NCBI RefSeq assembly: GCF_016862195.1
Contig: NZ_BOMM01000001.1
Span: forward strand, 62,001 to 126,000
Length of the DNA: 64,000 nucleotides
From: Paractinoplanes ferrugineus
GTDB taxonomy: Bacteria > Actinomycetota > Actinomycetes > Mycobacteriales > Micromonosporaceae
Direction of reading: 5' to 3'
In this document: piece by piece, positions 7,850 through 17,707 of the stretch
Position numbering within the stretch: position 1 is the stretch's first letter
How the letters are laid out: each line of letters opens with the position of its first letter
Position numbers and translations under genes: made by a program
The notes under the pieces: generated by a model
What the model was told of the DNA's origin: nothing
The model's input: the letters and a program-made list of their open reading frames with translations, nothing else
The model's database searches: none

Positions 7850-9124
7850 TCAGGTGGTGTGGGCGAAGCGGCGGACGGTGAGCATGGCGGTTACGGCGGA
7901 GATCAGCAGCAAGAGGGCGGCCAGCCACCAGGCCTTGTGCTGTGGGGGCGGGGCCAGGGAGGTCGGTGAGGCGGCCTGGCCGGCGGCCACTGGTTTTTCG
8001 GCGGGCTCGTTCCAGCCGTCGGGGGCGGACTGGGCCTGGCCGGGGGTGGGGGCGCTGCCGAAGCGGGCGATGCCCGGGGAGGGGGAGTTGTCCAGGGGGT
8101 TGTCGGAGGCGGCGGGGACGTCGGCGGTCAGGGCGCCGGTCGGGTTGACTTCGCCGAAACCGAAGGTGGCGTCGCGGCCGGGTGGGCCGAGCTCCCTGGC
8201 GGTGCGGATGATTCGGTTGATCACTTCGCCGGCCGGCATGTTGGGCCAGCGGGAGCGGATCAGCGCGGCGGTGGCGGCCACCATCGGGGAGGCGAAGCTG
8301 GTGCCCTGGACTTTCCAGTAGTCGCCGCCGGCACGGGCGCCGACCAGTTGGGTGGCGGGGGCGGTGACCACTGTTTCCTTGCCGGTGATCGAGCCGCCCC
8401 AGAGCGCGTTGTTGTCCTTGTCCATGCCGGCCACGGCGAGCACGCCGGGCTCGCGAGCGGGGTACCACACGTCGGTGTCGGACGAGGCGCTCGTGTTTCC
8501 GGTGCAGGCCACCACCACGACGTCTTTTGCGAACGCGTAGTCGATGGCGGCGGCCAGGGTGGCGCTGCTGCCGTTGCCGCCGAGCGACAGGTTGATCACC
8601 TTGGCGCCGTGGTCGACCGCCCAGCGGACGCCCTTGGCCACGATGATCGCGTCGTTGTAGCGGTTCTCCTCGTCGAGCACGCGGACCGGCAGGATCTTGG
8701 CCTTGGGGGCGATGCCAATGACGCCTGTGGTGTCGTCACCGCGGCCCGCGATGATCGCGGAGACCGTGGTGCCGTGGCCGACCAGGTCGGTGTCGCCGTC
8801 GCCCTTGCTGTCGACCAGGTCCAGGCCGGGAAGCACCTGGCCCTGCAGGTCGGGGTGGGTGGAGTCGACCCCGGAGTCGATGACCGCGACGGTGACGCCG
8901 GTGCCGTTCGCATAGGTCCACGCGCCGGTCACGTCGAGCGCCTTCAGGTACCACTGGTCGTCGCGGACCTGGTCGCCGACAAGCGGGTTGACCGGCTCGG
9001 CCACCGGGGACGGCGTGGCCAGGGCTGGTGCGGCCGGTGCGCTCAAGCCGATGAATCCGGCGAGGGCGGCCGCGACCAGGCGGCGTGGAGTCAGCAACCG
9101 GCACCGCCGACAGGTACGCACCAT
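7850..9124 (-). CDS. mycP: Mycosin, type VII secretion-associated subtilisin-like protease
   Basis: A 424-aa protein with an N-terminal signal (LVAAALAGFIGLSAPAAPALA). A subtilase domain follows with catalytic Asp in VAVIDSGVDSTHPD, His in GHGTTVSAII and Ser in GTSFASPMVAA. A Pro-rich linker and a C-terminal membrane helix (AWWLAALLLLISAVTAML) end with a short cytosolic tail, the standard mycosin layout. MycP proteases associate with and stabilise the ESX membrane complex and process substrates. It lies downstream of eccC on the same strand with a 165-bp gap, so it is probably co-regulated with eccC. Confidence 0.93.
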   Translation of the reverse strand: MVRTCRRCRLLTPRRLVAAALAGFIGLSAPAAPALATPSPVAEPVNPLVGDQVRDDQWYLKALDVTGAWTYANGTGVTVAVIDSGVDSTHPDLQGQVLPGLDLVDSKGDGDTDLVGHGTTVSAIIAGRGDDTTGVIGIAPKAKILPVRVLDEENRYNDAIIVAKGVRWAVDHGAKVINLSLGGNGSSATLAAAIDYAFAKDVVVVACTGNTSASSDTDVWYPAREPGVLAVAGMDKDNNALWGGSITGKETVVTAPATQLVGARAGGDYWKVQGTSFASPMVAATAALIRSRWPNMPAGEVINRIIRTARELGPPGRDATFGFGEVNPTGALTADVPAASDNPLDNSPSPGIARFGSAPTPGQAQSAPDGWNEPAEKPVAAGQAASPTSLAPPPQHKAWWLAALLLLISAVTAMLTVRRFAHTT

Positions 9125-9289
9125 CGCGCCCTGACGGGCTCGAAACGCACGCTCGCCGCACTCATCGCTGAAGCCGCACTCATCGCCAATCCAATCCCGG
9201 ACAGTCGATGCAGATTACTCCGAAACCGCGTCGCGTTGGTGGGGCCGGTCGATCCATATCGCACTGTGAGTCTGTCAAATCTGTCGCTT

Positions 9290-12200
9290 CTACGCGTATG
9301 GCGGGAGGTGCGCCAGTTGGACGAGGCGAACCCCTTCACGGCGGGTGACCAGACGGCCACGACCCGGTGGCATCAGGGTGGGCCGGACCGTTCCTAGCAA
9401 AGCGCCCTCATCGGACGGACCGGACATCACCAGGCCGGGCGCCGACAGTTCCCGCAGCGGCTGGATCACCGGATCGAACATGGCGCGGCTGGAGCCACCG
9501 GCCCGCCGGGTGAGGATCAGGTGCAGGCCGATGTCGCGGGCCTGGGAAAGGTATTCGAGCAGCGGCGTCAGCGGGTTGGTCGGCCCGGCCACCACCGTGT
9601 CGTAGTCGTCGACCAGCACGAACAGCTCCGGGCCGGTCCACCAGGAACGGTCGCGCATCTGCTGGGCGGTCACGTCGGCGGGCGGCAGGCGGCGCTCCAT
9701 GTAGCCCGCCACCGACTCCATCAACTCGAGCGTCTTCTGCGCCGCGATGCCGTAGCCGATGCGGTGTTCCGACTCGGGCAGGTCCATCAGCCCGCGCCGG
9801 TAGTCGACCAGGATGATCCGGGCCTCGTCGGGCGCGAACCGCCGGATGATCGTGGTGGCGAGGCCCCGGAGGAACGAGGTCTTGCCGCACTCGGAGTCAC
9901 CGAAGAGCAGGAAGTGCGGTTCGGTCGCGAAGTCGAGTTCGACCTGCCCGAGGTCGGCCTCGGAGATGCCGATCGGAATGCGCAGGCCGCTGCTGCGGCT
10001 GAGGTCCATCTCCGCGTACGGGACGGAGGCCGGCAACATGCGTACGCGTGGGGCGAGCGGACCGGTCCAGTTGGTGGCGATCGCCTTGACCAGCGCGTTG
10101 GTGTCGGCCATCGTGCTCAGTTCGGGACGCACCGTCAGCAGGTGCAGGAACTTGTTCTTGTCGGTCGGGTGGTCGGTGATGCCGCGGCCCGGTTTCTCCG
10201 GCACGCTCATCGCGGCCCGCCGGTTGACCGCCGAGTCGCTCGGGTCGCCCAGTCGCAGCTCGAGCCGGGAGCCGAACAGGTCCCGGATCGCCGGGCGGAA
10301 GTCCATCCAGCGCGAGGTCGCGGCGACCACGTGGATGCCGTACGACAGGCCGCGGGTGGCGAGGTCGGTGATGACCCCTTCCAGCTCCTCGTATTCCTTA
10401 CGCAGCGTCGACCAGCCGTCGACCACCAGGAACACGTCGCCGAACGGGTCGCCGTCGGCCGCGTTGCCACCCAGGTCGGCCGCGTTGGCCCGGCGCCGCC
10501 TGTAGGACGCCATCGAGTCGATGCCCATCGTGGCGAACCGGGTCTCGCGCTCGGTGAGCAGAGTGGAGATCTCGCCGACCGTACGCCGCACGCCGACCGT
10601 GTCGAGCCGGCCCGAGACCCCGCCGACGTGCGGCAGGTCGCGCAGCGTGCCGAGTGAGCCGCCGCCGAAGTCGAGGCAGTAGACCTGCACCTCGGCCGGG
10701 GTGTGGGTGAGTGCGAGTCCGCAGATCATCGACCGCAACGCCGTCGACTTTCCGGACAGAGTGGACCCGACCACGGCCACGTGACCGGCTGAGCCGCCCA
10801 GTTGCAGCCACTGCACGTCACGCAGCTGCTCGCGGGGCTTGTCGACCATCGCGATCGGCACCTGGAGCGCACCGTGCAGTTCCGGGTTGGCGAACGCCAG
10901 GCCGCGAGCCGGGTCGGCGACCACCGGGCCGAGCAACTCGTCGAGGGCGGCCGACTGGTTGAGCGGCGGCAGCCACACCTGGTGCGCCGGCGGACCCTGG
11001 CCGTTGACCCGGTCGACAAGCACGTCGAGCACGCTCTGGCCGGTCTGGTTCTCGTCCGGCTCGGGCTTCACCGGCTTGGCCGGCTTGGGGGCCGGGAGAT
11101 AGCGGGTGGAGTATTCGAGCACCTGCGGCACCGCTCCCGCACCGCCCGCCGCCGCGCCGGCCCCGGCCTTGCGCACCGGACCCGACACGTACGCCGCCTT
11201 GAAGCGCAGCAGCGGCTCGGTGCCGAACTTGAGGTAGCCGTGCCCGGGTGAACGAGGCAGTTCGTAGGCGTCCGGGACGCCCAGCACCGCGCGCGATTCC
11301 AGGGCCGAGAAGGTACGCAGGCCGATCCGATAGGACAGGTGGGTGTCGAGCCCGCGCAGCCGGCCCTCCTCCAGCCGCTGGCTGGCCAGCAGCAGGTGCA
11401 CCCCGAGCGAGCGGCCGAGCCGTCCGATCTGGACGAACAGGTCGATGAAGTCGGGCTTGGCGCTCAGCAGCTCGGAGAACTCGTCACAGATCACCAGCAG
11501 CGACGGCATCGGGGGCAGGGCGGCCCCGCCGGCGCGGGCCTTCTCGTAGTCGCGCAGGCTCGCGTAGTTGCCGGCCTTGCGCAGCAGTTCCTGCCGGCGG
11601 ATCAGCTCGCCGTCGATCGCGTCGACCATGCGGTCGACCAGCACCAGCTCGTCGGCCAGGTTGGTGATCACGGCGGCGGTGTGCGGCAGCCGGTCGAGCG
11701 ACGAGAAGGTGGCGCCACCCTTGAAGTCGATGAGCACGAAGTTGAGCGTCTCCGACGAGTGGGTCGCGGCCAGCGCCATCACCAGGGTGCGCAGCAGCTC
11801 CGACTTGCCCGAGCCGGTCGCGCCGATCAGCAGGCCGTGCGGGCCCATGCCGTCCTGCGCCGACTCCTTGAGGTCGAGCTCGACCTGGCTGCCGTCGCCG
11901 CCCACCCCGATCGGCACCCGCAGCTTGTCGCGGTTGGGCCGCGGCAACCAGCTCCGCGCCACGCTGAACGTCTCGGGATCGCCCAGGTTGAGCAGCTCGG
12001 GCAGGCCCATCTCGGCGGCCAGCGGGGTGTCCGACGACTTGGACATCGCGGCCAGCCGCAGCGGGGCCAGCCGGCGGGCCACCGCTTCCGCCTGCGGAAC
12101 GCTGAGCTGGTCGGGCGTGCCGACCTCGGCCTCGTGGTCCATCGCGTAGGTGTTCAGCACCCGCCGGCCGCCGTGCTGGGCGACCTCGAGCACCAGCAGC

Positions 12201-13270
12201 GAACGGTCGAGCAGGCGCGGCGGCTGTTCGTCGAGGTCGAGCACGGTGACGCCGTCGATGCCGTCGTCGAGCTGAGTGGCGCCCTGCAGGTTGATGCCGT
12301 CGAGCACGATCACCACGTGCGGTGACTGGGTGCCGGCCCCGGCCGAGTTGAACCGCGGCCGGTTGCCGATCACGTCCTCGAGCAGCTTCTCCAGGTCGGG
12401 GCCGGTGCTGGCGACCAGCCGAACGTGGCCCAGCGCGTCGGTGCGGGACGGGTGCAGGTTGTGCGGGAGCCACTTGACCCACTCCCATTCGGCCCGCCGG
12501 TCCCGGCCGGCGCAGATCGCGATGATCATGTCGTCGGGGGCGTGGAAGGTGGCGAGCTGGCAGACCACGGCCCGGGTCAGCGCGCGCGCCTCGGACTCGC
12601 CGTGGGTGCCGGCGCCGCGCAGGAAGACCCGCGCGAAACCGCGCAGCGACGCGGCCACCGGCAGGTCGGGCACCACCGAATAGGCGTCGAGGAAGCGGCG
12701 CAGCGCCCCCGCGGTCATCGGTTCGAGCTCGTCGAGCGGCCGGGTCACCGGCGGGATCAGCGGCGTGGCCAGGGTCTGCGGTCCGACCGCGAGGCGCACC
12801 ACGCCGAAATCGGGGTCGGCCGGGCGACGCTCCCACACCCGGTGGCTGCTCGCGGTGGACCACAGCTGGGTGGGCTCGGGGTGCCGGTAGAGCAGACCGA
12901 CGCGTTGCCTCGTGGCCGTCTCGCGCACGCGTTTGCGCAGGCCGGAAAGGTGCCGCAGGTATTCGCGGCGGGCCGCCATCATCTCCGCCTTCTTGGGCGA
13001 GCCGGAGGCGCCGAAACTGGTGGTGAGCATCGCGATCGAGGAGATGCCGAACAGCCCACCGACCACATAGGAGTACGCACCGCCGCGGCCCTGACCCATC
13101 ATCATGGCCATCGCCACCGAGCCGCCAAGCATCGGCAGCGCCATCATCGCCTGCTGCCAGCGCCCGCCCGCCTGCTGCGGGATCTCCGGCGGCGGCTCGA
13201 CGGCGATCTCCCCGGTCGGGATCTCGGGCGCCGGGCGGCGCGCCGACCGTTTGATCACCACCGTGCTCAT
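9290..13270 (-). CDS. eccC: Type VII secretion ATPase EccC (fused EccCa/EccCb, three FtsK/SpoIIIE domains)
   Basis: A 1326-aa protein. Two transmembrane helices near residues 40-90 (ALPMLGGSVAMAMMM, YVVGGLFGISSIAML) anchor it. Three ATPase domains follow with Walker A motifs GATGSGKS (~residue 483), GSTLSGKS (~837) and GDSECGKT (~1127); Walker B VICDEFSEL is clear in the first. EccC is the motor that recognises and drives ESX substrates through the inner membrane. A single fused polypeptide is usual outside the mycobacterial ESX-1-type split genes. It is divergent from eccD, with a 152-bp shared promoter region, and AGGGA precedes the ATG. Long plus-strand ORFs over this gene are shadows. Confidence 0.95.
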   Translation of the reverse strand: MSTVVIKRSARRPAPEIPTGEIAVEPPPEIPQQAGGRWQQAMMALPMLGGSVAMAMMMGQGRGGAYSYVVGGLFGISSIAMLTTSFGASGSPKKAEMMAARREYLRHLSGLRKRVRETATRQRVGLLYRHPEPTQLWSTASSHRVWERRPADPDFGVVRLAVGPQTLATPLIPPVTRPLDELEPMTAGALRRFLDAYSVVPDLPVAASLRGFARVFLRGAGTHGESEARALTRAVVCQLATFHAPDDMIIAICAGRDRRAEWEWVKWLPHNLHPSRTDALGHVRLVASTGPDLEKLLEDVIGNRPRFNSAGAGTQSPHVVIVLDGINLQGATQLDDGIDGVTVLDLDEQPPRLLDRSLLVLEVAQHGGRRVLNTYAMDHEAEVGTPDQLSVPQAEAVARRLAPLRLAAMSKSSDTPLAAEMGLPELLNLGDPETFSVARSWLPRPNRDKLRVPIGVGGDGSQVELDLKESAQDGMGPHGLLIGATGSGKSELLRTLVMALAATHSSETLNFVLIDFKGGATFSSLDRLPHTAAVITNLADELVLVDRMVDAIDGELIRRQELLRKAGNYASLRDYEKARAGGAALPPMPSLLVICDEFSELLSAKPDFIDLFVQIGRLGRSLGVHLLLASQRLEEGRLRGLDTHLSYRIGLRTFSALESRAVLGVPDAYELPRSPGHGYLKFGTEPLLRFKAAYVSGPVRKAGAGAAAGGAGAVPQVLEYSTRYLPAPKPAKPVKPEPDENQTGQSVLDVLVDRVNGQGPPAHQVWLPPLNQSAALDELLGPVVADPARGLAFANPELHGALQVPIAMVDKPREQLRDVQWLQLGGSAGHVAVVGSTLSGKSTALRSMICGLALTHTPAEVQVYCLDFGGGSLGTLRDLPHVGGVSGRLDTVGVRRTVGEISTLLTERETRFATMGIDSMASYRRRRANAADLGGNAADGDPFGDVFLVVDGWSTLRKEYEELEGVITDLATRGLSYGIHVVAATSRWMDFRPAIRDLFGSRLELRLGDPSDSAVNRRAAMSVPEKPGRGITDHPTDKNKFLHLLTVRPELSTMADTNALVKAIATNWTGPLAPRVRMLPASVPYAEMDLSRSSGLRIPIGISEADLGQVELDFATEPHFLLFGDSECGKTSFLRGLATTIIRRFAPDEARIILVDYRRGLMDLPESEHRIGYGIAAQKTLELMESVAGYMERRLPPADVTAQQMRDRSWWTGPELFVLVDDYDTVVAGPTNPLTPLLEYLSQARDIGLHLILTRRAGGSSRAMFDPVIQPLRELSAPGLVMSGPSDEGALLGTVRPTLMPPGRGRLVTRREGVRLVQLAHLPPYA

Positions 13271-13422
13271 GCCTGGAACATCCCTTTCCCCGTGCGCCGT
13301 CCGTCACCGGACATCGCTAAGCGCCCATGGTAGGTAAAGTGCGAGCGGTTCCGCAGCCTTGTCGCCATCGATGGGAAAAGAGTCATGACCCGCGCGTTTC
13401 ACTCCATTGTGGTGAGCACGGC

Positions 13423-14853
13423 GTGAGCCTCGGCCTTGCCCGGATCACCATCAGCGCACCTCACCGCCGGGTCGACGTCGCGCTTCCGGAGCATGTCGCG
13501 CTGGCCGAGCTGCTGCCCGAGGTGCTGCGGCACGCCGGCGAGGGACTCGCCGACGACGGCGAGAAACACGGTGGGTGGGTGCTGCGGCGCACCGACGGGG
13601 TCGCGCTCTCCACGTCCCAAGGGCTTTTCCCCCAGGGTGTACGGGACGGGGAAGTGCTCCACCTGGTGCCGGCGCACAACGACTGGCCCGAGTTGGAGTA
13701 CGACGACGTCGTCGAGGCGATCGCCGCCGGGGCCCGCCGCCGGGGCAGCGCCTGGACGCCCTCGTCGACCCGCACCGCCACCCTCTCGGCGGCCGGTGTG
13801 CTCCTGCTGCTCGGCCTGATCGCGGTGCTGCTCGCCGGGCCGGCCTGGAACGCCGGGGCCATTGCCGGGCTCACCACCGCGGTCGTGCTCGCGCTGGCCG
13901 GGGTGACCGCCTCCCGGGCCTATGGCGACGCCCGGGCCGGTGCCGCCCTCGGTGCCTATGCGATGCCCTACGCGTTCGCCGGGGCCGCCGTCCTGGTCGG
14001 GTCGAACGACCGGGTCGGGGTGCTCCCGGCGATTCCCTGGCTCGGCGACTCCGAACTGCTCGCGGGCTCGGTCGCGCTGCTGATCGCGGCCGCCCTCGGC
14101 GGCGTCGGGGTGGCCGCTTCGATGCGCCTGTTCACGGCCGGCGCGGTGACCGGGCTGCTGGCCGCTCTCACCGCGCTGGTCAGCATGTTCACCACGGCTG
14201 CCGGGGCCGCGGCGGTGCTGCTCTCGGTGCTGGTCTGTGGCATCGGCGCGTTGCCGTTGCTGGCCATCCGCTTCGGCAAGATGCCCACGCCGCCGGTCAC
14301 GTTGCCGACCGGCACCGACGCCTCGGCCGGCTTCACCGGTGCCGGCACCACTTTGGACGCCGCCCGCGAACGGCCGGACCGGGCGACCGTCTTCGCCGCC
14401 GTCACCCGCACCGAGGAACTGCTGGCCGGCATGCTGCTCGGCCACACCGTGCTGGCCGCCTGCGCGTTCGCCGTGCTGGCCGCGGCCGGCACGCTCTCCG
14501 CCCGCATCCTGGCCGCGGTGGCGGCGGCCTCCCTGCTGCTGCGGTCCCGGCTCTTCGTCACTCTCCGGCAGCGGGTTCCGCTCGTCATCGGCGGCCTGAG
14601 CGGGGTCTTCTTCCTCGGCGTCGACCTGCTGCTGCGCGCCGACGGTCCGGTTCTGCTCACGATCGTGGGCAGCGCCGTCGTGCTGGCCATCGTCACGATC
14701 ACCGCCGGGGCCACCTATTCGCGGAAACCGCCGTCGCCCTATCTGGGCCGCGCCGCCGACCTCTTCGACACTCTCGTCGTGGTTTCGGTGATTCCGGTGG
14801 CATGCGCGGTGATCGGTCTCTACGACGCGGTCGGCGACATCTCCATTTCATAA
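13423..14853 (+). CDS. eccD: Type VII secretion integral membrane protein EccD
   Basis: A 476-aa protein from GTG 13423, preceded by GGTGAG; the longer frame to 13327 lacks a good site. Residues ~1-85 are the ubiquitin-like (YukD) domain (RVDVALPEHVALAELLPEV). Eleven hydrophobic segments follow, from TLSAAGVLLLLGLIAVLLA to TLVVVSVIPVACAVIGLY at the C-terminus. EccD is the polytopic core of the ESX membrane pore. It is divergent from eccC and ends in a bidirectional terminator shared with ppa. No eccB, eccE or WXG100 gene follows. Confidence 0.92.
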   Translation: MSLGLARITISAPHRRVDVALPEHVALAELLPEVLRHAGEGLADDGEKHGGWVLRRTDGVALSTSQGLFPQGVRDGEVLHLVPAHNDWPELEYDDVVEAIAAGARRRGSAWTPSSTRTATLSAAGVLLLLGLIAVLLAGPAWNAGAIAGLTTAVVLALAGVTASRAYGDARAGAALGAYAMPYAFAGAAVLVGSNDRVGVLPAIPWLGDSELLAGSVALLIAAALGGVGVAASMRLFTAGAVTGLLAALTALVSMFTTAAGAAAVLLSVLVCGIGALPLLAIRFGKMPTPPVTLPTGTDASAGFTGAGTTLDAARERPDRATVFAAVTRTEELLAGMLLGHTVLAACAFAVLAAAGTLSARILAAVAAASLLLRSRLFVTLRQRVPLVIGGLSGVFFLGVDLLLRADGPVLLTIVGSAVVLAIVTITAGATYSRKPPSPYLGRAADLFDTLVVVSVIPVACAVIGLYDAVGDISIS

Positions 14854-14858
14854 ACGAA

Positions 14859-14887
14859 AACGCGGACGGCCAAAGGCCGCCCGCGTT
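14859..14887. terminator. Bidirectional terminator between eccD and ppa
   Basis: A 13-bp stem with one mismatch (AACGCGGACGGCC / GGCCGCCCGCGTT) and a 3-nt loop. TTATT follows on the plus strand, and TTTTCG follows on the minus strand. It sits 6 bp after the eccD stop and 28 bp after the ppa stop. Confidence 0.8.
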
Positions 14888-14914
14888 ATTCGAAATCGGC
14901 GGGGATGTTCGGGG

Positions 14915-15412
14915 TCAGTGCTCGTTGTCCTCGAGCGTCTCGGCGCGTTTGAACGACGCCCGGATCTCTTCCTCGGCCTCGACCCGGCCGACCCAGGTCG
15001 CGCCCTCGACCGACTTGCCCGGCTCCAGGTCCTTGTAGACCGTGAAGAAGTGCTGGATCTCCATCCGGTCGAACTCGCCCAGGTGGTGGATGTCGCGCAG
15101 GTGCTCCTGGCGCGGGTCCTCGAAGGGCACGCAGAGGACTTTGTCGTCGCGGCCCTTCTCGTCACTCATCCGGAACATGCCGATCGCCCGGGCCCGGATC
15201 AGGCAGCCTGGGAACGTCGGCTCCTGCACCAGGACCAGGGCGTCCAGCGGGTCGCCGTCCTGCCCGAGGGTGCCCTCGATGAAGCCGTAGTCGGCCGGGT
15301 ACTGGGTCGCGGTGAAAAGGGTCCGGTCGAGCCGGATGCGACCCGTCTTGTGGTCCACCTCGTACTTGTTGCGCTGGCCCTTGGGGATCTCAACCAGAAC
15401 GTCGAAATCCAT
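14915..15412 (-). CDS. ppa: Inorganic pyrophosphatase
   Basis: A 165-aa soluble family I pyrophosphatase that hydrolyses PPi to two phosphates and so drives biosynthetic reactions. Diagnostic blocks are [35 protein letters not shown] (the DGDPLD metal site), CVPFEDPR, and [16 protein letters not shown] near the C-terminus. The start at ATG 15412 is chosen over the in-frame 15436 because AGGGAG lies 6-7 nt upstream. It is divergent from the PBP4-type gene, matching the ppa/dacB-like pair in M. tuberculosis. Confidence 0.96.
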   Translation of the reverse strand: MDFDVLVEIPKGQRNKYEVDHKTGRIRLDRTLFTATQYPADYGFIEGTLGQDGDPLDALVLVQEPTFPGCLIRARAIGMFRMSDEKGRDDKVLCVPFEDPRQEHLRDIHHLGEFDRMEIQHFFTVYKDLEPGKSVEGATWVGRVEAEEEIRASFKRAETLEDNEH

Positions 15413-15880
15413 GATTAGCTCCCTTGACTCGCCCACCGAAAATGCCGGCCACTATGACGGGAACCGGGACAGGAATCATCGCCTGCCTGATCCGCGCGCA
15501 ACGATGTGCCGGATGTCGCTAGTCTCCCCTAAGTCTCACGCGGCGGAAGAGGAGGGGCGCGTGGGGAGGCAAGATTCACACAACAAGCCCGCTCGCCAGG
15601 GCACGCCCGAGCCGCTTCATGCCGGAAGGAAACGGTAACCCACCCACCCGCCGTCGGAGCGACCCTTCCGGATGTTCGGTGCGCGGGCATCGTCCGCCGG
15701 GGTGGAATGCGAATCCGTCCGGTGGTCGCGCGATTGGCCATGGTCCTGGGCTGAATGGTGGGTCACCCGCTTGGCATGGCGCGGCGAGCGATGCTGAGAT
15801 GCCGGTGCGGGGACGGCGTCCCCGGTCGGATGACCGGCAAGTACGAACTTGGTTGGACGAAACGGGCGGAAAATCAACTG
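15413..15880. other. Intergenic region between ppa and the PBP4-type gene
   Basis: A 468-bp divergent intergenic region that must hold the promoters of both genes. ORFs across it (for example 15619-16149 on plus) are Gly/Arg/Pro-rich and run out of frame into the peptidase gene. No conserved protein, RNA gene or clear hexamer pair was recognised. Confidence 0.5.
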
Positions 15881-17656
15881 ATGCGACCCGAGAACCCCGG
15901 CGCGAACCGGCCGGACCCCGCCACCCCGCGTGCCGGCAACGCCGGCCGGGCCCGGGTGCCTGCCCACCCCGGGTCGGAAACCGGACAGCCTCCGCTGCCG
16001 GCCACCGGCCCGTGGGCCGCCCCACCGGCCGCCCCGCTGACTTCTCCATCGGATGCCCCCCTGACTGCCCCACCGGCTGGCCCATCGGCCGGCTCGTCGG
16101 GCTGGGCTGGTGCCGATCGGCGGGCGGCCGAGGTGCGAGGCCTGGGTGAGCCGGGTGGAGCCGGTGGGTTCGGAGCGTTCGCGGCCGGGCCGGGCCGGGC
16201 CGGCGCTACGGCCGTGGGCAGCGACGGCGGCCGGCCTGAGCGCCACGGGAGTGTCGGTCGATCCCGTACTGATAAAAGGCGTCGGTGGATCGCCTGGCTC
16301 GCGGTCGCGGTGGTCCTGGTTCTGGGGCTTGGGGTCGTCGCGGTGGTGCGGCCGGGGCCGGTCGACCGGATGCTCGGGGGTGGGGCGGCGCCCAGCGGGG
16401 CGGCGGTGTCCCGCACGCCGGATCCGACGCCGTCGGCGGTGCTCGCGCCGGCCGGGGCGGTGGGGACGGCACCGGATCCGTGGAAGGTCAAGGCCGCGCT
16501 CGACCCGCTGATGACGTCGGTGGCGCTGGGCACCGAGGTGCATGCGTCGGTCATCGACGCGGCCTCGGGGAAAGTGCTCTATGAACGGAACGCCGACGTT
16601 CCGGCGACGCCCGCCTCGACCACCAAGCTGCTGACCGCGGCGACCGTGCTCGCGGCCCGGGGGCCGGCCTATCGGCTCACGACGCGGGCCGTGGCCGGGA
16701 GTGCCGGTGAGGTCGTGCTGGTCGGGGGTGGTGATCCGACGCTGTCGGTCGATGCCAAGGCGCTGTTCCCGGGCGCGGCTCGGCTCGATGAGCTCGCCAC
16801 CCAGGTGAAGAAGTCGCTCGCCGGGGTCGCGCCGACCCGGGTCATCGTGGACACGACGCTGTTCAGCGGGCCGGAGACGGCCAGCGGGTGGGCGCCCGAC
16901 GACATCTCGCCGCTCGGGCAGGTGGCCCGGATCCAGCCGTTGATGACCAACGGGGGCCGGATCAAGCCGGTGCACAACGAGCACGGCGGGGATCCGCGTT
17001 ATCCCGATCCGGCGATCGGGGCGGGCAAGGCGTTCGCGAAGATGCTGGGGGTCACGACGGTCGTGCGTGGCCGGGCGCCGGCCGGCGCCCGGGAACTCGG
17101 GGCGGTGCAGTCGCCGCCGCTGGTGCAGATCACCGACTGGATGCTCGAGCAGAGCGACAACACCATCGCCGACGTACTGGCCCGGCAGGTGGCGATCGCC
17201 GCCGGCAAGCCGGCGACCTTCGACGGGGCCACCGAGGCGATCATCGCCAAGCTCCGGGACCTGGGCCTACCGAATGACGAGGCGGACCTGTACGACGGCA
17301 GTGGACTCTCCCGGCACAACGGGATCAGTCCGGCGCTGCTCACCCACCTGCTCACGCTCGCGGCCGGCGGGCAGCAGCCGGCCCTCACCGGGATCTTCGG
17401 TGGGCTACCGGTGGCGGGATGGTCCGGAACGCTCGAGGACCGGTTCGCCGCGCCCAAGCCCAACCAGGTCGCCCGGGGCCTGGTCCGGGCCAAGACGGGC
17501 ACGCTGAGCGGGGTCAACACGATGGCCGGTCAGGTGCTCACGGCGGACGGCCGGCTGCTGGTCTTCGCGATGATGGCGAGCGGGTCGGCGAACGCCTACA
17601 CGGCCAAGGCGGCCCTGGACCGGGTTCCGGCGCGTCTGGTGCAGTGCGGCTGCTAG
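15881..17656 (+). CDS. dacB: D-alanyl-D-alanine carboxypeptidase/endopeptidase, PBP4 (S13) family
   Basis: A 591-aa protein from ATG 15881. A cytosolic, Pro/Ala/Gly-rich tail of ~130 residues precedes one membrane helix (RRWIAWLAVAVVLVLGLGVV). An extracytoplasmic S13 peptidase domain follows, with SxxK in PASTTKLLTAA, SDN in EQSDNTIAD and KTG in RAKTGTLSG. The family trims or cross-hydrolyses peptidoglycan stem peptides. The long disordered cytosolic tail is unusual compared with E. coli PBP4, which is simply exported. The order ppa, this gene, zincin, tilS, hpt matches Rv3628-Rv3624c (from memory). The exact start within the tail is uncertain because the ribosome binding site is weak. Confidence 0.85.
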   Translation: MRPENPGANRPDPATPRAGNAGRARVPAHPGSETGQPPLPATGPWAAPPAAPLTSPSDAPLTAPPAGPSAGSSGWAGADRRAAEVRGLGEPGGAGGFGAFAAGPGRAGATAVGSDGGRPERHGSVGRSRTDKRRRWIAWLAVAVVLVLGLGVVAVVRPGPVDRMLGGGAAPSGAAVSRTPDPTPSAVLAPAGAVGTAPDPWKVKAALDPLMTSVALGTEVHASVIDAASGKVLYERNADVPATPASTTKLLTAATVLAARGPAYRLTTRAVAGSAGEVVLVGGGDPTLSVDAKALFPGAARLDELATQVKKSLAGVAPTRVIVDTTLFSGPETASGWAPDDISPLGQVARIQPLMTNGGRIKPVHNEHGGDPRYPDPAIGAGKAFAKMLGVTTVVRGRAPAGARELGAVQSPPLVQITDWMLEQSDNTIADVLARQVAIAAGKPATFDGATEAIIAKLRDLGLPNDEADLYDGSGLSRHNGISPALLTHLLTLAAGGQQPALTGIFGGLPVAGWSGTLEDRFAAPKPNQVARGLVRAKTGTLSGVNTMAGQVLTADGRLLVFAMMASGSANAYTAKAALDRVPARLVQCGC

Positions 17657-17707
17657 TCAGGGTTTCACCGGAGTACGGGGTCGATTCCCGCGGGTACGGT
17701 GGGTGGC

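Noticed and set aside
9521..12325. Long plus-strand frames antisense to eccC
   Set aside because: Mirror-frame artefacts of high-GC coding DNA; eccC has full-length ATPase motifs on the other strand.
15619..16149. 176-aa plus-strand frame before and over the PBP4 start
   Set aside because: Gly/Arg/Pro-rich, out of frame with the peptidase, no domain.
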